Source: Ottelia alismoides (lineage: Eukaryota > Streptophyta > Magnoliopsida > Alismatales > Hydrocharitaceae). From it: 64,000 nt of DNA. The DNA is taken from assembly GCA_037367405.1 (NCBI GenBank), contig JAZKJV010000385.1, positions 186,001 through 250,000 on the forward strand. Direction: 5' to 3'. Below the pieces are notes generated by a model. That model ran no database searches. It had not been told where the DNA came from and saw only the letters and a list, made by a program, of their open reading frames with translations. This document shows positions 45,691 through 57,494 of the stretch, one piece after another. Both the position numbers and the translations under genes were made by a program. The stretch's first letter is position 1, and the number at the start of each line of letters is the position of its first letter.

Positions 45691-46857
45691 ATAAATGTTC
45701 TATCATGGAACGTTAGGGGAATAGGAGACCCCAAAAAAATAATTAGGTCTCTCATAAACGGCTAGAATTGTGACAATGTTTTGCTGCAAGAGACAAAGCT
45801 TCGCGACTGGACTGGTCGACTTTAGAGATCGTTGAAAACCAATAACCTTTCGAAGTTTGCAAACTTAGATACTCTGAGGAGTGTAAGAGGCTCTTGTATT
45901 GTGTGGAAAGGGGATTTCTTCAATGTGACAGTAGAAATCAAAGGGCACTTCTTATCTTTGTACTTCTCAGGGATATCCTTCGACCAAGAGGAACTTGTGT
46001 GTTAAATTGCGGGAAGCTAGAGAGTTGCATATGGGTTTGCCATGGTTTGTTGGGGGAGACTTCAATGTTTCCCCTCTTGTCCACATATCGTCCAAAAATA
46101 GGGGACGTCAGGATGTAGGACCAAAAGATTTTGCGAATTTGATATCAAAGATGTAGATGGAGGTTCTTAACATGAGTGATACTCGCTATAATTGGAGAAA
46201 CACTGGATCTCGGACAAGAATTGATCGGTTTCTTGGACCAGAGGAGCAATTTGAAGCTTTTCCAATGCCATCTATCTCATTTAGACCACGGCCTACGTCA
46301 GATCACACACCACACATATGGGAGTCAGATAAAGGGGTTTAGCCTCGTTCTTTTTTCACGTTCGAGAAGGCTTGGCTTCTTGAGGATGGTTTCAGGGACT
46401 TGGTGGCGGATCACTGGAATATGCATGTTTGCTCAGGTTTGCGGTGATCACACTAATTCAGAAATTGAATCCTTTACGAAAGAAACTATGTCATTTCAAG
46501 AAGAAGCTAAGGGAGAAGAAATATCCATCGCATAAATGCAGAAAACGAGGTCCAACATGGAGGAAGATGCCTGGAACAGGGGAATGATATTAAATAAAGA
46601 ATGGAGTCCTTGAAGATTATTGTGGAGGAAGACAAGAAAAGCATCACTCAATGGAAACAAAGATCCATAATTAAATGGTTCAAGGAAGGAGACACAAACT
46701 CTAAGTTCTTTCACAAAGTAGTCAGTGGAAGACTCATATACAACTTGATGCATGTTGTTGTTGTGGAAGAGAGGAAGATCGAGGGTGATGGAGCAATGGG
46801 TAAGGAACTAGCATCCTTCTTTCATGGCCTCTTACGCAGATTGGAGAGTTGACCTTG
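45691..46857 (+). pseudogene. LINE ORF2 fragment (endonuclease to RT start), decayed
   Basis: NVLSWNVRGIGDPKKII starts the endonuclease (the initiator reads ATA AAT). LLQETKL, the GGDFNV equivalent near 46058, DTRYNWRNTGSRTRIDRFL and SDHTPHIWES follow. The pre-RT region ITQWKQRSIIKWFKEGDTNSKFFHKV and the end GKELASFFHGLLRR are also readable. It is AT-richer than the other LINEs and has many frame slips. It is cut where the minus-strand Copia begins at 46863. Confidence 0.78.
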
Positions 46858-46862
46858 GAGAC

Positions 46863-48869
46863 TGTAGAGAGAGAATGCAATAAACTATCTATTAATAGGG
46901 CCTAGGGTTCTCTTGTATAGAGGAGAAACATGTTGGACAAACTACATAGTGTAGACAGAAAGAGAAGGGAATACATAAAAAGGATAGAAGATAACTTATA
47001 CATCACACTCTCCCTCAAGCTGGAGTGTAGATATCAATCAAGCTCATCTTGGAACATCTTTAGAATGGCCCTCTATCTAGAGCTTTCGTAAACACGTCTT
47101 GTCTGTCCGCCTAAGCTGAAACCCTTCTAGATCATGTCTCTAGTTTAGTGACAGTTACCTTGATATGCTTGGTCCTCTAATGTGGGTTGTTGGCAATGAA
47201 AAAAACAGCTTGATTGTTGCATTGGAGGTGCACGGGAAGAGGCACCTCAACAGCTAGATCAATCAAAACGCATCTGACCCGCAACATCTTTGTACTCCTA
47301 TGTGTCATAACTCTGTACTCCGATTATGCACTAGATATGGCGGCCACCATCTGCTTTTTTCCCTTCCAAGATACTAAGGAGCTCCCTATGAACATTGTAA
47401 AGCTAGTGGTAGACTTCCGATCCTTGGGACATCCCACATAATCTACATCTGTGCAAGCTGTAACAACGAGCAATATACCTCTACTAAATAAAAGATCAAT
47501 GACATGTGAGGTCATCGGATACCCCAGAATCATATGGACTGCATCCATATGTGCATGTCTAGGTTGCTCCATGAACTGACTAACTCGACTCATTGCAAAT
47601 TGTATATTTGGCATGATGTTGGTCACGTATAGGAGCTTCCCAACACGCTCCATGTACCTTCTCTTGTCTACCTCAATATCTTCATCATACAGTTTCATGC
47701 TCGGGTCCATAGGAGTGGTGGGAGGTATGCAATCCACCATGCTCGTCTCAGAGAGAAGATCTGAAACGTACTTCCTTTGGGTCATCACAAGACCTCGCTA
47801 GTTCCTACCAAACTCCAGTCCAATGAAGTAACGTAGACTGCCAAAGTCCTTCGTTATAAACTGCTAACCAAAGAAAACCTTAACAGATTGAATGCGCATC
47901 ATTCCCTATAATAAAGATATCATCAACATAGACCAATATAGCAATAGAAGCAATCAATGATCTGCAATCGATCTCACGAACCCATGCTTCTCTATCAAGT
48001 CCGAGAGCTTCTGAAACCATGCTCTTGGACTCTAATTAAGGCAATCAATAGCATTATGAAGTCTGCACACCTTCTGACATTCCCCTTCAGCAGCGAACCC
48101 AGGTGGTAGTTGCAGGTAGACTTCCTCATGTAGGTGGTCGTAGAGAAAGGCATTCATCACATCGAGCTGACATATGGACCTGAGTCACTACAACAGAGAG
48201 AAGGATCCGTAGTGTAGAATATCGAGCCCCTGGAGAGAAATTATCTCGATAGTCTACCTCATATGTCTGGGTGAACTCACAAGACACAAGCCTTGCCTTA
48301 TAGCGATCTATGCCGCCATCGGCTCGGTGCTTCACTGTGCAACACCCACTTGCATTACACAACATACACTCTTGTAGGAGCTGTAACTATGCTCCACGTA
48401 CCACGTGACTATAACATGGTCATCTCCTCCATGGCAAGTCATTATTTGCTCTACTTGAGAGCCCCCTGGTATGTGTGAGCACACAGGCGCGGGTGCGCGA
48501 GGCGCACACAGAGGTGCATATACGAGGAGGCATTGGGCACGCAGGCGCACATAGAGGTGCATGAACGAGGATGTGATGGGTACGCATATGCACGAGAGAG
48601 GTGAGCGACACGTGAGGAACCCTCCTGCGACGGCGGTGCGCGACTGGCCTCGACGACGGTGCATGAATGTTTTGATGGGGACGGATTCCAGGGCACAGGT
48701 TCCGGTCTAGGACCGTCGCTCTGATATCATGTGAAGGAGAAAATGAAAAATTGTATTTCATGAAGCCCTAGAGCTCTCTTATATAGGAGAAAAGCTCTAT
48801 GAAAAAATTACATAGATAAACTGAAAGATAGACGAATATAAATAAAGACCACGAGATATAAGAATCACA
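46863..48869 (-). mobile_element. Internally deleted Copia (minus)
   Basis: LTRs of about 140 bp (46863-47007 and 48732-48869) start TGTGAT on the minus strand. Next to the right LTR is the reverse-complement primer site GCTCTGATATCAT, and next to the left LTR the reverse-complement purine tract CTCTCCCTCAAGCTGG. Only parts of RT and RNase H remain. A clean 5-bp duplication is not visible (GAGAC versus AGACG). Confidence 0.75.
47040..48365 (-). pseudogene. Copia RT and RNase H remnant
   Basis: On the minus strand TVKHRADGGIDRYKARLV and FTQTYEVDY mark the RT start. QRKYVSDLLSETSMVDC, KLLYVT and the RNase H motif CTDVDYVGCPKDRKSTTSF follow, then KQMVAAISSA. The order matches the Copia at 23766, the nearest relative here. 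Gag, protease and integrase are deleted. Stops break the YVDD region (about 47930-47890). No activity expected. Confidence 0.8.
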
Positions 48870-49016
48870 AGACGTGGCATTGAGATGAAGCCTCCAATCA
48901 CAGTTGCCCTTGAATGGCGTAAATGTCCCAAGAAGCCTACAAATAATGTCCTTACCATGTCTCCAGAGCCTAGCCACCCACTTCAACAGCAATGTTTTAT
49001 TCATGTCCTTCAACCT
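48870..49016 (-). pseudogene. Small LINE ORF2 scrap
   Basis: The minus strand reads MKDMNKTLLLKWVARLWRHG, the motif that follows the RT in L1-type ORF2 (compare MNDALLLKWASRIWG at about 44300). It is in reverse orientation to the LINE at 45691, so it is not simply that element's continuation. Confidence 0.65.
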
Positions 49017-49750
49017 TGTTAGAAAATAAACATGCGGAAGCGAACATGGAAAAAAAAGGATACAGAAGAATAATAAGAACGGTATTTAACGTGGAACCCT
49101 ACTCCGTGAGGAGCGGGATGAAACCACGGTAGAAGCCCTCAAAGGGGCATGTTATGCATTGCACTTTCTCAATGGACTACAGGGGTGTGGGGCTCTATAT
49201 ATAGCACCCAAGGAGTCTCCACATCCCACAGTTGGTAGATGTGGTACTAAACCCTGGATGGGGTAAATGGATCTTCTCCAGGATCCATTTACCCTCTACA
49301 ACTCATATGGCGCATACAACGAATACTCCAACACTCCACCTCAAGCTGGAGCATGCAATGCTCGGCTTGGACAAACAGAAAGAAACTCAACTCTCATACA
49401 GGACACTACGGACAATATCAACTCAACGCGCATAACTGTTGCTATCGAGGACGTTGCTTCTCATGCCGTTAGGTGAGGAGGACGAACGAGACGGAATGTG
49501 AGTCTGTTGAATCTCCTCGTCGGAGAGCATGTGCTCTGAACTGCACCTGTCAGAGTCACTGCAACTGAAAATGAGTTTCCTCGTCGGAGTACTCTGGCCC
49601 GCCACAATAATGTGGACAACTGCTCCATCTCTGAAAAGGGTCGAACTGAAAAGGGGTCGTGGCTGTGCAATCCTCGTCGGAGTCCACGGTCGTTGGAGAA
49701 TGGAGTTTGAAATAAGTTTCCTCGTCAGAGAACTGGATCTCTCCCATCTG
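49017..49750 (-). mobile_element. Non-autonomous LTR element D, truncated copy
   Basis: 3' LTR at 49017-49333 (TGTTAGAAA...CTCCAACA), then reverse-complement purine tract CTCCACCTCAAGCTGG. About 400 bp of interior is collinear with 53626-54050 of the full copy. The 5' LTR is missing and the element runs directly into plus-strand Copia sequence at about 49750. The interior repeats a CCTCGTCGGAGT motif. Confidence 0.7.
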
Positions 49751-51766
49751 GTCGATGATGTATTTTTCTCCTACAGGTAATAGGTTGATTTCATCAAATT
49801 CAGATGATGATGTCTACATGCCACCTCCACTACAAGCCCCTCACCACCTCCACCGCGACCTCCACTCCACATGTGTCGGTTGTTTCATCTCCACCACCTT
49901 CCCTACCTCCTGCACCACCTCATGTACCACCATCTCCCACTATCCTAGCTCCACCCTTAACACGATACTATACTCGTCGACCTGCATCTGCTCATGGTCT
50001 GCATCCATTATCCAGCACGCCTCAGATTTGTTCTGAATACATTATTTCTAATGATGGATCTGGCAATGTGTCTGAGCAGGAACCTTTGCAGGAAGATGGT
50101 ATACAGATTGAGCAGATCCCCAATGACCTGGATGTACCTATTACACATTGAAAACAGAAACGTACATGTGCATCATACCTTATCGCTTCCCATGTTTCAT
50201 TTACCCGCTTGACATGGGAATTCAGGAGGTTCGTAGTTGCTCTATATGTCGTGGAGATTCCTCGAAATTACCAGAAGGCTTTGAGAGAAAGTCGGTGGCG
50301 TCTTTCCATGGAAGAGGAGATGGTTACACTACAGTCGTGTGGTACCTGGAGTTTGATCCATGTTCCTACTGAAGCATCTATTGTCAGTTGCAAGTGGGTG
50401 TTTTCAGTCAAACACCACGCAAATGGAAGTCTTGATCCTTATAAGGTCAGATTGGTTGCACGTGGATTTACAAAGACTTACGGGGTAGATTATCTGGACA
50501 CAATCTCACATATTGCTCACCACTCCACACTCTGAGTTCTTCTTGCAGTTGTTGCGGTATGTGATTGACCTTTTATTTCAGCTTGATGTTAATAATGTAT
50601 TTCTGTACGGAGATCTTCATGAAGAAGTCTATATGCAGTAGCCTTCGGGGTTTGTTATAGAGGAGGAGTGTCAACAAGTTTGTAGACTTCACAATGCAAT
50701 ATATGTTCTCAGAAGCTCTCAGATCTGACCGAGAAGTAGGGATTCAAGATATCAAACGCAGATCATTCATTGTTTGTACAGAGAACCCACAGAGGTACGG
50801 TAGTTATCATGGTTTATGTTGATGGCATTCTTCTTACAGGAAATGATGTGCATGGGATCAAGAGGACAAAGGAAATTCTTGGCAGACAGTTTTTCATCAA
50901 GGATCTTGGCACCCTACGATACTTTTTGGGGTTAGAGTTTGCCAAAAATAAGCAGGTTCTTGTGATGATGCAAAGAAAGTATGTTACAGACATGCCGGTT
51001 GAGAAGGGCATGATTGGATGTTGACATGCCACTACTCCTATGGATCCTAGCATGAGGCTATATGATGATGATATAGAGGAGATGGACAGGAGAAGATACC
51101 GAGAATTGGTAGGAAAGCTTCTTTATGTTATCATCACTAGGCCAGACATGTCATTTGTTGTTAGTCAGGTTAGTCAATTCATAGAGCAGCCCCGACAGGT
51201 ATATATGGATGCAGTTTATATGATCTTGAGATACCTGAAGGCATCCCCAGGTGCAGGATTGTTGTTCAGAAAAGAGGCATCCCTCACTATCACAGCTTAT
51301 GCAGATGCAGACTACGTGGGATGTCCTAAGGACAGGAAGTCCACCTCATTGTATTTGTAGGCGGCTCTCTAGTATCCTGGAAGAGTAAGAAGCATACTGT
51401 GGTTGTCAGGTCAAGTGTTGAATCAGAATATAAAGCTATGGCGCAAGGGATCACAGAAATGATGTGTGTCCGAGCTGTCTTAGCAGACTTATATATAGAG
51501 GTGCCTCTTTTTATGCAATTATAATGTGATAATTAGGCAGCTTTATTCATTACAAATAATCATGTCTTTCATGAGAGACTAAACATATCGAAGTAGATTG
51601 TCACTATACACGGGACATGATACAGAAATGCTTTATTTCTACTTCTCATGTCAGTTTGAGAGAACAAACTGCAGACATCTTTACCAAGGCCTGCTCAAAG
51701 GACCTTTTCATAAGTATACATCCAAGCTGAGCATGATTGACATCTATGCTCCATCTTGAGGGGGTG
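49751..51766 (+). pseudogene. Copia integrase tail, RT and RNase H, 5'-truncated
   Basis: Begins at the integrase end (MYFSPTGNRLISS, compare MYFSPAGDRLVSS in the intact Copia). It passes through RT with CKWVFSVKHHANGSLDPYK, FLYGDLHEEVYMQ and VMVYVDGILLTGND, where the second Asp of YVDD is Gly. It continues with RYFLGLEFAKN, RPDMSFVVSQVSQF and RNase H YADADYVGCPKDRKST. Stops occur near 50155, 50535, 50641 and 51022, with a frame slip at about 51355. It is in the same family as the Copia at 23766. Gag, protease and 5' LTR are absent. Confidence 0.85.
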
Positions 51767-51908
51767 TGTAGAGATGTGATTATGTCTATGTATAGTTTTC
51801 TCAGTTTATTTTTATTTTGTCTATCTTATTTAATTTACATATGGGTTTCTCCTCTATATAAGAGAGCCACTGGGTTCCTTGGAATAAAAAAATCCCATTC
51901 TTTTCCCA
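51767..51908 (+). repeat. 3' LTR of the truncated Copia
   Basis: TGTAGAGATG follows a purine tract TTGAGGGGGTG. The core CTCTATATAAGAGAGCC lies at about 51852-51868. The end is near TTTTCCCA. About 142 bp. Confidence 0.75.
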
Positions 51909-51910
51909 AT

Positions 51911-52310
51911 AGTAAACCATAGACATGTGCAAAGAATACAGTAGCAAAAAGGGAAATGTTAAGGATGTGTAGTCATACACGAAAAGATTGGATTTGGAAT
52001 AATGTGATTAGAAGAAAGTTGGTGTCGCTCCACTAGAGGATAAGATGAGAGAAAACCGTTTAAGATGGTTTGGGCACTTGCAAAAGATGATGACAGATGT
52101 GTCAGTTAGAAGATACGAGATTTGAGATGTTGAGCCGACTAAGAGATGGCGAGGAAGGCCCAAAAGTGTTGGAATGAAACTATCTGAAGGGATCTTAGCT
52201 ATTTGTATCTAAGCTTGAGAATGACCCAAAATGGATATGAATGGAGGTAAAGAATCTATGTAGTCGACCCTACTTAACGTGGGAAAAGGCTTTATTGTTG
52301 TTATTGTTGT
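51911..52310 (+). pseudogene. RTE LINE 3' end
   Basis: [29 protein letters not shown] and RWRGRPK-type sequence match the C-terminal end of plant RTE ORFs and the homologous minus-strand stretch near 3460-3300. The 3' tail (TAGTCGACCCTACTTAACGTGGG) runs into TTG/TTA repeats at 52292-52310, the RTE hallmark. It is 5'-truncated and abuts the Copia LTR. Confidence 0.8.
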
Positions 52311-52477
52311 ATGTGCACTAAAAAAACATGTTTTATTATCTAATAACAGATATTTACTTATGTCAATCAACTTACAAATTTTAAAGGATTATATGATGGT
52401 CAACCTTGTAAGCAACTTAGGAATTTAAAAGAACTAAGAACCTGACCAGATAAACTTTTTATAATAGTAAAACATAC

Positions 52478-52523
52478 CTCAAGTAGGAAAAGGAAAGGAT
52501 GTTTCCCAAAGTTTACGCTGATC
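52478..52523 (-). CDS. RanBPM: RanBPM-like gene, last SPRY exon
   Basis: A 46-bp exon on the minus strand with acceptor ATATTACAG and donor GTATGTT. Its first G completes Glu begun in the exon at 61146, followed by ISVNFGKHPFLFLLE. This matches the final SPRY strand of plant RanBPM proteins (family pattern VNFG-x2-x-F-x-FDI-E). Phases agree on both sides. It stands between an 8.6-kb and a 29.1-kb intron, both packed with transposons. The two hydrophobic Leu in place of DI may be divergence or decay. Confidence 0.72.
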
Positions 52524-53163
52524 CTGTAATATGGCAACAAAACAATTAAAATGTTGCAGACCATAATACGATGTAACATGCATGAATTCTACTTATAACC
52601 TAAATCAAATCATGTAAATTGAGGTACTTGCCCAAGATCTCAATATGATGGAATATAAACATAGACCCCAAAACACAAAGGACAAAGGAATGAGTCCTGC
52701 CATTTTGCTGAAATGGCTAACCAATGAAACGTTTGAACCAATTTACAGAAGGACGAGTTCAGTAACATGTGGCCACACCCTTGTCAAATATCGTACCTTG
52801 AAACTTTTCTAAGCAGTTTCCAAGCCGCTGACTTGACTATAAATGAAATAAAACATGAACCTGTGTGTGTGTGGGGGGTGGGGGGGGCATGACGGGAATA
52901 TAACATCCAAGACGATAATCAGCATCACGAACACGAAGATAATGTCCATGAATGCATAGTCTTCCTATTCCAAAAAAATCCATATGGACCCATGATTTCA
53001 TTATTCGAGAGTAAACAAGTAGAAAAAAGCCTTTATGTAAGATCCACACACTCTAATGAATCCAGATTTAACTCAGGAAGACATAGGAAAAGTCTATAAA
53101 TACTGACTACATATATTGTGAATAATCTGTTGTCACCTAGAACGGAACTAGATACATGCGTAT
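52524..53163. other. Intron sequence, no further feature
   Basis: AT-rich, between exon 52478-52523 and element D. A TGTG/GGGG run is seen at 52862-52888. No coding signal. Confidence 0.5.
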
Positions 53164-53181
53164 TGTTAGAAATATGAAATG

Positions 53182-53363
53182 GTGAAGCCTACTCCTACTA
53201 TAAGTAGGGTCGGCTACATGGATTATTGCTCAAATCCATGTTGAAAGATTCGACTATTTTTACGATAGTTGTCGACTACCTAACGCAACCCCTAAAGGGG
53301 GGATTTGAACCTTGTTCTGTAGGGTGGCATGCACATTGCACTACCAGCAGAACATATAAGTGG
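53182..53363 (-). mobile_element. tRNA-derived SINE, copy 2 (Au-like)
   Basis: Minus orientation. A-box-like TGGTAGTGCAA, B box AAGGTTCAAATCC, 3' tail ATGTAGCCGACCCTACTTA. A 17-bp duplication GTTAGAAATATGAAATG (53165-53181 and 53364-53380) shows it inserted into the LTR of element D. Confidence 0.85.
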
Positions 53364-55828
53364 GTTAGAAATATGAAATGTGGAAGCATAATCAAAGAAA
53401 AAGAATAAGAACATGAAGAACACAAGGATTTTACGTGGAACCCTACTTCCTAAGGAACGCGATGAAAACACGGGAGAACGCATTGTGTTGCATTCAACTC
53501 TCTCATCTGTTACAATAGGTGTGGGGCTTCTTATATAGTCCACATTGAGTCCCCACATCCTACAACCGGTAGATGTGGGACTAAATACTGGATGTGGTTA
53601 CATAAATGACGTATATACTCCAACACTCCCCCTCAAGTAGGAGCATGCAATGCTCAGCTTGGTCACATAGAAAGAAATCCCAAACTCATGGTACAAGACA
53701 GTACGGACGATATCAACTCAACGCAAACACAACTATCGGTTCAAAGGATGTTGCTTCTCATGTCTTGCAGGTGAGGAGGAATAAACGGGCTGGAGTGTGA
53801 GTGTGAGTCGAAGAACATGTGCTTTGTATTGCGCATGTCAGAGTCGCAGAAACTGAATGAGTCTCCTCATCGGAGTACTCTGGCCCGCCGCATGTAGAAG
53901 ATTGGATCATGTGGACAATTGCTCCATCTCTGAAGGGCTGAACTAAAAAGGTCGTGGAAAACATCCTCGTCGGAGTCCACAGTCGTTAGAGAATGGAGTC
54001 TGGAAAGTCTCCTCAACAGAGAACTGGGTCTCTCCCATACTGGCTCAGAGAATAGGATTTCTACTCTGAAGTCCATATGAAACCACATGAAAACCCTATC
54101 CCACGTGGCATAGAGAATGGGATCACAACTCTGGAGTCCCTATAGATCACATGAAAACTCTTAAGACCAAAAACAAAGATGGGAACCACACAACTGATGA
54201 CCGCATACATGTGCGCATCAAACTGAAGATTCAGAACCAATATGAATGTCGAGTTTGAATCTGAACTATAGAGTCTAACAATCTGGCCTGCAGAATCTGA
54301 ATCAGAGCCGTAGAACTCTACACAATACTCCCCCTTTCTCCCATACTTTTCGGATGACAATGACATCGACAAAGTTGGGAGAATACAAGAAAATGTGGGG
54401 AGAAACAAAACATTCCCAAATGAATTTTTCTCGCAGATATTCCCTTTTTTAATAGTCGTCTTCCCTTTTTTGTAAAGAGCCATTCAAATTTTTTATATAG
54501 CTTTCCTTTCTCTCTTTTTCTCGAATATTTTTCTCCTTTTTATAGCCAACTCCTTTTCTTCTTCTTGTTTCTCTCGCATGCATTTTTTTGTGTACGCGCC
54601 TTTTTAAAAAAATCTTCTTAGCCCAAATAATGGTCCCAATACAACTCAGCCCAATAGGACTAAAAGAAAAACACAACTCTCTTTTTTTACTCATGGTATT
54701 TTTTTAAACCTTCCGTCCACTTGGGCCCACCCTATTTAGGGTTCCTGATTGGAAACCCCTCGCTCATGCGCAGCCCCATGATCGGGGCTTCTGCTCGATG
54801 GTCGTCGTTGATGAGAAAAGGAGAGGAGGAGAAGCTCCACCTGGAGCTTCGAGCTCTACCTAAAGCAGGAACAAAAGGGTAGTGGAGAAGGGTGGCTCCG
54901 CCATGGAGCTCCGTCTAGTAGCAGAGTTTCGTGCGGAGCAGAGGAGCACCACGTTGGATGCGTGATAGAGATCATGCGTGCTTTCGAGCAGAGCGGAGGA
55001 GCATCGCGCCGCCTGCGCGATGGAGATCAGGCGCGAGGATCGATCTCTGCCTGGAGGTGCGAAGGGGAGGCCTCGCCGCCTAGACCTGCACATGATGCGT
55101 TGCCGAAGGGAGGAGGTACAGTACCACAATAGGAGGAAGTGCCCCACGTCGCCTGGAGAGGAGACTTGTCTCCACCGTCGATCGCCTGAAAGGGGAAGAT
55201 GCGGCCTTCGCCACCTCTGGCTGCTGAAGGAGGCATCGCACGGTGGTTGCCGCCTTTGGCCATATTGTTTCTCATTTTTTTCTGTTAGTGCACCAGCACC
55301 TCTTGAGGAGTTGAGATTGGAGAAGACCCGGACCCATATTTCCGTCGTCTCGAGGGCCTTCTGATGTTGGAGCATCATGAGGTGGTGTCGATGAGCATGG
55401 GGACGAGAGGTGGTGGTAGTTTGAGTGCTACCACCACACAAAAAAAGGTTGTACCAGCAATCGTTGCATTACGTGGAGCTACTGCGCTGTGGATCGGTCT
55501 GGAGCTTATTGCAGATTGCGTGCTATTGGAGGGAATCAAGATCTATCATGCGCCGACACCATCAGAAATTTTCTGGAGATATATTGGTCAGGGTTTCATC
55601 TGAACCCAAGAACAGGCACTTCGATCGTTGTTGATGACGGAAAATTTAGGGTTTCAAGAATTTAAACCCTGAACTTGATCGAACAATAAATCTGCATGAA
55701 TTGATCTTCAAAAATATATGCCGACAAGAATTAAGATTTCGAAAAACCTTAATTTGAAACTCAAACTTGAACGATCTTGAACAATAAATTTTCAAAAAAT
55801 CAACAAAGAATCAACCCGCTCAGATACA

Positions 55829-56112
55829 TGTTATAAATATGAAATGTAGAAGCATAAATAGGAATAAAAACATGAAGAACACTGTAATTTTACATGGATC
55901 CCTACTCCCTAAAGAGAGGGATGAAACCACAGGAGAATGCCTCAAAGGGCTTCGGTTGCATTCAACTTTCTCGTCTGTAACAATAGGTGTGGGGTTTCTT
56001 AAATAATCCCCACTGAGTCTCCACATCCCGCAACTGGTAGATGTGCGACTAAACACTAGATGTGGTAAGGATCTAATTACACATCTACATAAATGACGCG
56101 TATACTCCAACA
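55829..56112 (-). repeat. 5' LTR of element D
   Basis: 284 bp, collinear with 53164-53625 minus its SINE and with 49017-49333. Confidence 0.78.
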
Positions 56113-56766
56113 CATACAAAGAGGAACCAATTTCTTAAAGGAAAAAAGGTGACTGTCAATAAAGACGCTACTCCCATAAACTTCAGTTTAAGAACTACAT
56201 AACTATTGTTTCTTAGTCATAGAAAAGATTACATGAACCAATATTCAGAAAGAAACTTTGCATGCTCATCATGTTTTCTGCATAGATACCCTCAATAAGA
56301 AAGACGAACTACCGTAAAAACCTCCTTTTTCAACTGGAAGATTCAATAGAGCTCAAAATTCAATCTGACAAAATCTAGCAATACATGAGTCACTGGAAGC
56401 ATCTTGTCGCCAGAATTCCAACGCACTCAAAATTTTCGAATTTCAACTTTGAACGAGTGAGATATGCTTGCTTGTGAAGGGGTATCCAGCCCCAAAAATT
56501 GATGTGAATTTAAAGGGACTCGCATTTGGGGCTGCTCAAGCCCTCCAAGATGATCTTTAGATGGTCATGGTTGCCCTGATCCTTCTCCTCTTTCCTCCTA
56601 TCATCCCCCACCTCCATATCCATCATCTTAGCCACTAAGGACTCGTCAAAGGTCATTGAAGCGCATTGTTCGCATCATTCTAGCAAGGAGATCATAAGGA
56701 ACAAGAAAAATTCTTTGGTTGTAAGTTTAGCGGTAAGATCTTCTCTTTAGATCATTTTATTAGAAT
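56113..56766. other. Intron sequence of the RanBPM-like gene
   Basis: Moderately AT-rich and without a coding signal on either strand that I can support. Confidence 0.45.
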
Positions 56767-56777
56767 GGGTTCTTGAT

Positions 56778-56889
56778 GTTCTTAGTTATTTGTATTTAAA
56801 CCCAAAAATGGCCCAAAATAGATCTGAATAGAGACAAAAAATCCATGTAGCCGACCCTACTTAATTGTGGGAAAGGCTTTGTTATTGGT
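56778..56889 (+). mobile_element. RTE LINE 3' stub
   Basis: 112 bp ending with the RTE tail CATGTAGCCGACCCTACTTA and GGCTTTGTTATTG. An 11-bp duplication GGGTTCTTGAT (56767-56777 and 56890-56900) flanks it. It is an extremely 5'-truncated insertion. Confidence 0.8.
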
Positions 56890-56892
56890 GGG

Positions 56893-57494
56893 TTCTTGAT
56901 ACTCTTAGCCTTTACTTACCCAAACCATTATATATGTGGTTTAAAGGTTGTGCTAGTACTCATATCTCTGAGAAGTCATAAATCGTAGAAAAACTACATG
57001 TAGACGTATCTACGTACTACTGTAATGAAGTCCTTCCCCGTTTCCCTCTTTTGGTGCATGTTTTTGTTGTGTGTACCATTTTTGTTTTGACGAGGAAGTG
57101 TTGTCCTGTGACATCTCAATGTTTCTTAATCCATAGGAAACCTCCTTATCGATTGGGAAAACCACCATAAATGTTCTTGATGTTCTTAGCCTTTAATTAA
57201 CCAAATCATTATATATGTGGTTTAAAGGTTGTGCTAGTACTCATATCTGTGAGAAGTCATAAATCGTAGAAAAACTACATGTAGACGCATCTACATACTA
57301 ATGTAATGGAGTCCTTCCTCGTTTCCCTCTTTTTGTACATGTTTTTGTTGTATGTACCATTTTGTTTTGATGAGGAAGTGTTGTTCTATGACATCTCCAT
57401 TGTTTCTTAATCCATAGGAAACATCCTTGCCGATTGGGAAAATCACCATAAATCGTAGAAAAACTACATGTAGACGCATCTACGTACTAATGTA
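56893..57494. repeat. Tandem duplication, 281-bp unit
   Basis: Unit 1 (56893-57173) and unit 2 (from 57174) both start TTCTTGAT and share GGTTTAAAGGTTGTGCTAGT. A third partial unit (about 57450-57494) repeats AAATCGTAGAAAAACTACAT. The first unit starts inside the right target duplication of the RTE stub. Confidence 0.8.

Larger units (their letters stand above)
53164..56112 (-). mobile_element. Non-autonomous LTR element D, full copy
   Basis: LTRs at 53164-53625 (including a SINE) and 55829-56112 run TGTTAKAAATATGAAATG...CTCCAACA. Reverse-complement primer site GCTCAGATACATG precedes the right LTR and reverse-complement purine tract CTCCCCCTCAAG follows the left one. The 2.2-kb interior lacks pol. 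An open stretch of 193 codons (55441-54860) shows no domain. The flanks CGTAT and CATAC are only a weak duplication. Confidence 0.75.

Noticed and set aside
54860..55441. 193-codon minus-strand frame
   Set aside because: Lies inside non-autonomous element D; composition is Arg/Ser-rich without a recognisable fold, so I do not call it a gene.
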